10,704 bases of DNA from assembly GCA_026785875.1 (NCBI GenBank), contig JAJAZF010000413.1:1-10704 (forward strand), read 5' to 3'. The notes under the pieces were generated by a model that had not been told where the DNA came from, ran no database searches, and worked only from the letters and a program-made list of their open reading frames with translations. Position numbers and translations under genes: made by a program. Shown piece by piece: positions 8,254 to 10,704 of this stretch. This DNA is from Chamaesiphon sp. (GTDB lineage Bacteria; Cyanobacteriota; Cyanobacteriia; Cyanobacteriales; Chamaesiphonaceae). Position 1 is the stretch's first letter, and each line of letters opens with the position of its first letter.

Positions 8254-8352
8254 TCACACCCTTGAAGACTGTAATTCATGTCCAGCAATGCTTTGACGCG
8301 ATTCACAATAGCGAAGTGCTGCCTTGGCAGGTCGCAGTCTTTGTTCAGTCAT
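8254..8352 (-). CDS. Possible 32-residue ORF upstream of the sensor gene
   Basis: ATG at 8352 to TGA at 8254, beginning MTEQRLRPAKAALRYCESRQ. It lies 15 bases before the sensor's TTG start and includes the 25-bp repeat copy at 8310-8334, so much of its sequence comes from a repeat. There is no good ribosome binding site. It is not recognised and is probably not a real gene; it is listed because it is the only open frame that fills the gap. Confidence 0.15.
   Translation of the reverse strand: MTEQRLRPAKAALRYCESRQSIAGHELQSSRV
8310..8334 (+). repeat. 25-bp dispersed repeat, copy 1
   Basis: AGCGAAGTGCTGCCTTGGCA plus GGTCG. The same 25 bases occur with one mismatch, in opposite orientation, at 10480-10504. 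The core CTGCC-TT-GGCAG (8319-8330) can form a small hairpin. Short GC-rich palindromic repeats of this kind are widespread in cyanobacterial genomes. Confidence 0.75.
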
Positions 8353-8370
8353 AGTGTAAGTGAACATAAC

Positions 8371-8416
8371 TGTGGTTAGGTCGAGGGACTATTAGGTCTC
8401 CCTCGACCTAACCACA
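8371..8416. repeat. 46-bp hairpin: 18-bp perfect inverted repeat, 10-base loop
   Basis: TGTGGTTAGGTCGAGGGA (8371-8388) is the exact reverse complement of 8399-8416; loop 8389-8398 (CTATTAGGTC). The loop repeats the TTAGGTC of the left arm, so the left arm can slip. It has no T-tract and lies upstream of two divergent transcription units. It is the first and strongest of four consecutive hairpins. Confidence 0.85.
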
Positions 8417-8427
8417 TCTAAAGGTGC

Positions 8428-8577
8428 GATCGTTCGTACCTTATTTTACGAGCGGTCGTAATTGGGGCAAATCTGCGAGCTTTTGGCGCGAAAAGCTCAG
8501 ATTTTAGAAATCCACTCGATCCCAAATCTGGCAGAACTTTGGGGAAAACGAGCTACAGCTAAAGCCTATTAGCTGTA
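8428..8577 (+). other. Three further hairpins in the gap upstream of the recombinase
   Basis: Hairpin 2: 8428-8438 with 8447-8457, 11 pairs of which two are G-U in plus-strand RNA, 8-base loop. Hairpin 3: GAGCTTTT (8477-8484) with AAAAGCTC (8491-8498), loop GGCGCG, extended by ATCT/AGAT (8471-8474, 8499-8502) across a 2-base bulge. Hairpin 4: TACAGCTAA (8554-8562) with TTAGCTGTA (8569-8577), 6-base loop. No open reading frame of note lies here. From 8578 to 8696 only a TTGACA (8639-8644) without a well-spaced -10 box was seen. Confidence 0.55.
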
Positions 8578-8696
8578 TATTAAGATGGATAGCGAAATCC
8601 GTGACAATTTCTAGGCTAATTATTTCCCTCCCAAATCATTGACAACTACCCCGTTAATTATTCCCTTACTAATCCCAAATCTCACATGATGCTGCA

Positions 8697-9701
8697 ATGG
8701 ATACCCCCACTACCGTCACTACTTTTGTCCTCGATGCCGATGAATTAATCTCGGCATTTACCAACTTTCTCCAATTTGACATTGCCTCCGGTGGTGCCAG
8801 TGCCGAAACCATCCGCACCTATTGGTGTGAAGTGCGCCAATATCTGCTCTGGTGTAGAGTCAATCAACTCCAACCCCTAACGGTGACGCGAGATGTAATT
8901 AAAATCTACCGTCACTATTTAGTCCAACGAAACTATAAAATCACCACCATTACCCTGAAATTAGTCGCCATCAGTCGGATGTACGATGCCGCGATGGAAT
9001 ACGGACTTTTGAGTCATAACCCCGTCTGGGGCGTTAAACCGCCCCAACAACGCGGCGATCCTGCCGACCGGATTACCTATTTAAACGCCACTGAGGCCCA
9101 AACCTTACTCGCCGCTCCACGAGGTAAATCGACCTCGCTCAAAGTCCTCCGCGACAGATGTTTATTGGGGTTGATGACGCTCGAAGGAATGCGGTCGATT
9201 GAAGTTTATCGAGCCAATATCGGCGATATCGTGCGAAGTCCCGCTGGCGTGGGGATTAGCGTTACCAGCAAACGACACCACCGCATCGTCCCCCTGATTC
9301 CGAAATTGGTAGCATTACTCGATCGTTATTTACTCGTCAGGAAGCAGGCTAAATACAGTATCGCTGCTGCTACTCCCCTATTTATCAATCTCCACCATCG
9401 TCCGCTGAAAATCGACCCCGACCGTGCCGATTATCGCCTCTCCAGACGGGGCATTGCGTATCTAGTCGATAGTTATCTCGAAGCCCTAGATCTCAAGCAT
9501 GGCGAGGGACGGACTTTATCCGCCCACTCGTTGCGACATACGGCAGGGACGTTAGCGATTCAAAGCGGCGCATCGTTGCGGCAAGTCCAAGATTTATTGG
9601 GACACGCCGATCCCAAAACCACAGCAATTTATACTCATGTGGGGGATCGGTGGGCGAATAATCCAGCTCTGAAGTTAGGCATCGAGCTAGATCTCGATTA
9701 G
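8697..9701 (+). CDS. Tyrosine recombinase (XerC/D-like site-specific recombinase)
   Basis: Cuts and rejoins DNA at specific sites through a 3'-phosphotyrosyl intermediate; such enzymes integrate or excise mobile elements or resolve dimers. The 334-residue protein has an N-terminal SAM-like DNA-binding domain (about residues 12-110, 'FTNFLQFDIASGGASAETIR' onward) and a catalytic domain with every expected residue: Arg166 (GMRSIEV), Lys192 (TSKRHHRIVPL), His277 and Arg280 (HSLRHTAG), His303 (LLGHADPKTTAIY) and the nucleophile Tyr312. Length is about 30 residues more than XerC/XerD, with an extra loop near 215-245. The start ATG at 8697 lacks a clear ribosome binding site; two ATGs just upstream (8686, 8689) are out of frame. 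It is the only long gene here without a lesion. A terminator follows at 9780. Confidence 0.93.
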   Translation: MDTPTTVTTFVLDADELISAFTNFLQFDIASGGASAETIRTYWCEVRQYLLWCRVNQLQPLTVTRDVIKIYRHYLVQRNYKITTITLKLVAISRMYDAAMEYGLLSHNPVWGVKPPQQRGDPADRITYLNATEAQTLLAAPRGKSTSLKVLRDRCLLGLMTLEGMRSIEVYRANIGDIVRSPAGVGISVTSKRHHRIVPLIPKLVALLDRYLLVRKQAKYSIAAATPLFINLHHRPLKIDPDRADYRLSRRGIAYLVDSYLEALDLKHGEGRTLSAHSLRHTAGTLAIQSGASLRQVQDLLGHADPKTTAIYTHVGDRWANNPALKLGIELDLD

Positions 9702-9779
9702 CACGAGCTGAAACGATATTTAGCTTGTTGAGAATAGCTGTAGCTGTTTGACGTCAATGCTTATCGCCGTTTTTTAGGG

Positions 9780-9805
9780 GGTAAGTGTTTGACACTTGCC
9801 TTTTT
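9780..9805 (+). terminator. Intrinsic terminator after the recombinase gene
   Basis: GGTAAGTGT (9780-9788) pairs with ACACTTGCC (9792-9800), including one G-U pair, around the loop TTG, and is followed directly by TTTTT (9801-9805). It lies 78 bases past the stop codon in the right orientation. Confidence 0.75.
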
Positions 9806-10103
9806 AATTATTAGTAATTATATCATCCGTTCGATTGTGCCTCAAACCAATAGCAGACAAGTATACTGCTCGAATAGATAGATCCCGATCGTGACTTTGT
9901 TAATTGATTCTTAACTGTCAGCCGCTCGATTCACCAGTGAGTTTATGGGGAAATCTTTTGCTACAACTGAGTTCCAGCCAGATTAGAGCGGTCGCTGATG
10001 AATGATAAGTATTGGTGTAGAATGACATCACTATGGCTTCGTCGCTGGAGCGCATCGAGATTGCCAAACTTAGCAAATAGTTTGGCGAAATCCCGACCTC
10101 TGT
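9806..10103. other. Non-coding gap before the TPR gene
   Basis: No gene is supported. The only open frame, 10021-10080, encodes MASSLERIEIAKLSK and stops inside the hairpin at 10063-10086. A TAGAAT (10018-10023) could be a -10 box but has no matching -35 box. The whole gap 9702-10103 otherwise holds only the recombinase terminator. Confidence 0.5.
10063..10086. repeat. Hairpin upstream of the TPR gene
   Basis: GCCAAACT (10063-10070) pairs exactly with AGTTTGGC (10079-10086) around TAGCAAAT; two more pairs (one G-U) are possible outside. It ends 17 bases before the TPR start codon and would lie in its leader. No T-tract follows. Confidence 0.6.
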
Positions 10104-10457
10104 ATGGTTTTTAGATTTACATTGTTTATGTCAGAGCGTTCGCATCGCGTTTCCTTGGGAAAATCGCCAAAACGAGATAATTATGTTATTACTCCTGACA
10201 GCTATATTACGAGCGGCAACCATCAATCCCAAGCCGGGAATGATCGAGGTGCTTTAGCTGCTTACGACCTGGCAGTGCGATGCGATCCTGGTTATGCCAG
10301 AGCCTATAATTATCGCGGTTCGTTCAAATATGCCAGATTGGGAGACATCCTCGGTGCGATCGCTGATTGCGACGCAGCTATTCACCTCGATCCCAATTAC
10401 GCGATTGCTTATGCTAATCGGGGTTTGCTCAGGTATAGCAACCGCCAAGGCGGTTAA
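10104..10457 (+). pseudogene. TPR-repeat protein, C-terminally truncated
   Basis: Tetratricopeptide repeats are 34-residue helix pairs used for protein-protein contacts. Two repeats are complete: residues about 34-67 ('AGNDRGALAAYDLAVRCDPG') and 68-101 ('LGDILGAIADCDAAIHLDPN'); a third starts with AYANRGLLRYS and is cut off, ending NRQGG and a TAA supplied by the palindrome at 10440-10455. The normal protein would continue with 'GD..GAI.DY..AI.L.P'. The start may be 10104 or the ATG at 10128 (MSERSHRVSLGK); neither has a good ribosome binding site. No signal peptide is evident. The partner or pathway cannot be read from the sequence. A short functional protein is possible, but the abrupt end inside a repeat favours truncation. 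Confidence 0.7.
10440..10455. repeat. 16-bp palindrome AACCGCC-AA-GGCGGTT
   Basis: Seven-base arms around AA. It ends the TPR frame and lies 24 bases from the similar CTGCC-AA-GGCAG at 10484-10495. The shared GCCAAGGC core suggests a family of small palindromic repeats. Confidence 0.65.
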
Positions 10458-10704
10458 GACACTACACTTAAAACACTTTCGACCTGCCAAGGCAGCGCTT
10501 CGCTCTCGCTAATTTCTCCACTCCACAACTTTGCCATCTCTACTTGTGTTTTATCTCCATTGACCTTCGCAAATTCTCTAAATTTATCCCAATCGGTAAT
10601 TTTATGTCCATTCCCTGGCGGTAAATTCGGTTTCGCTTGGCAATCCCCAGTCATCGCTTTGCGCTGGCACCAGATGTTGATTGTGCTGCGACTAATTTGG
10701 AATA
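10454..10704 (-). pseudogene. IS630-family transposase, N-terminal fragment
   Basis: The frame enters from the right edge as FQISRSTINIWCQRKAMTGD, the second helix-turn-helix half of an IS630-type DNA-binding domain, then 'AKPNLPPGNGHKITDWDKFR' and 'NGDKTQVEMAKLWSGEIS' (to about 10508), a pattern typical of cyanobacterial IS630 transposases (usually followed by '..TISRALKKIGFT..KKT'). Instead the frame runs through the 25-bp repeat and stops at TAA (10454-10456). The DDE catalytic domain is therefore missing and the element is dead. It faces the truncated TPR gene, and their overlap at 10454-10457 is within a palindrome. The start codon lies outside the window. Family assignment is from recognised motif pattern. 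Confidence 0.75.
10480..10504 (-). repeat. 25-bp dispersed repeat, copy 2
   Basis: On the minus strand it matches the copy at 8310-8334 in 24 of 25 positions. It abuts the point where the transposase homology ends (about 10508). Confidence 0.75.

Noticed and set aside
8551..9745. Inverted 11-base match (AGCTACAGCTA at 8551-8561, TAGCTGTAGCT at 9735-9745) flanking the recombinase
   Set aside because: An 11-base match within about 1.2 kb is readily expected by chance, and the left copy is already part of hairpin 4.
10254..10490. Minus-strand frame of 78 codons opposite the TPR gene
   Set aside because: It is the antisense of clear TPR repeats and has no ribosome binding site or recognisable motif.
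1..10704. CRISPR array, tRNA or rRNA genes
   Set aside because: No regularly spaced direct repeats and no tRNA-like cloverleaf or rRNA sequence were seen on either strand.

Overview
The window looks like chromosomal DNA from a cyanobacterium. That is an inference from the very frequent CGATCG/ATCGATCG strings, four copies of the cyanobacterial HIP1 octamer GCGATCGC (3554, 4956, 6176, 10356), and the gene content: a HigBA-like toxin-antitoxin pair, a TPR protein, a periplasmic-binding-type sensor and an IS630 remnant. Genus cannot be fixed from the sequence alone.

Layout. Positions 1-8350 are almost entirely coded on the minus strand: the start of a small unidentified gene (1-72); an overlapping toxin-antitoxin pair (231-870) with its own good promoter; a broken type I restriction methyltransferase gene hsdM (931-2377) without hsdS or hsdR beside it; a parA fragment (2764-3030) cut off by a 54-bp near-perfect hairpin palindrome; a fused hydantoinase A/B (5-oxoprolinase-like) gene (3040-6683) with a frameshift and a stop codon in its first 45 codons; and an HTH/periplasmic-binding-fold protein (6754-8238) split by one in-frame TAA. 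Positions 8350-8696 hold no gene but a run of four hairpins. On the plus strand follow an apparently intact tyrosine recombinase (8697-9701) with a clear intrinsic terminator, then a 400-base gap, then a TPR gene (10104-10457) truncated where it meets small palindromic repeats and the remains of an IS630 transposase (10454-10704, minus).

How it fits together. The main theme is decay: hsdM, parA, hydantoinase, the sensor gene, the TPR gene and the transposase are all broken or partial, yet their frames are otherwise well preserved, so the lesions look recent (or, for the single-base ones, might be sequencing errors). The intact genes are the toxin-antitoxin pair and the tyrosine recombinase, which fits a genomic-island or integration hot-spot that is being eroded. 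There is no clear complete new system. The least explained structures are the hairpin run just upstream of the recombinase, the 54-bp palindrome that ends parA, and the 26-bp perfect palindrome over the hsdM promoter.
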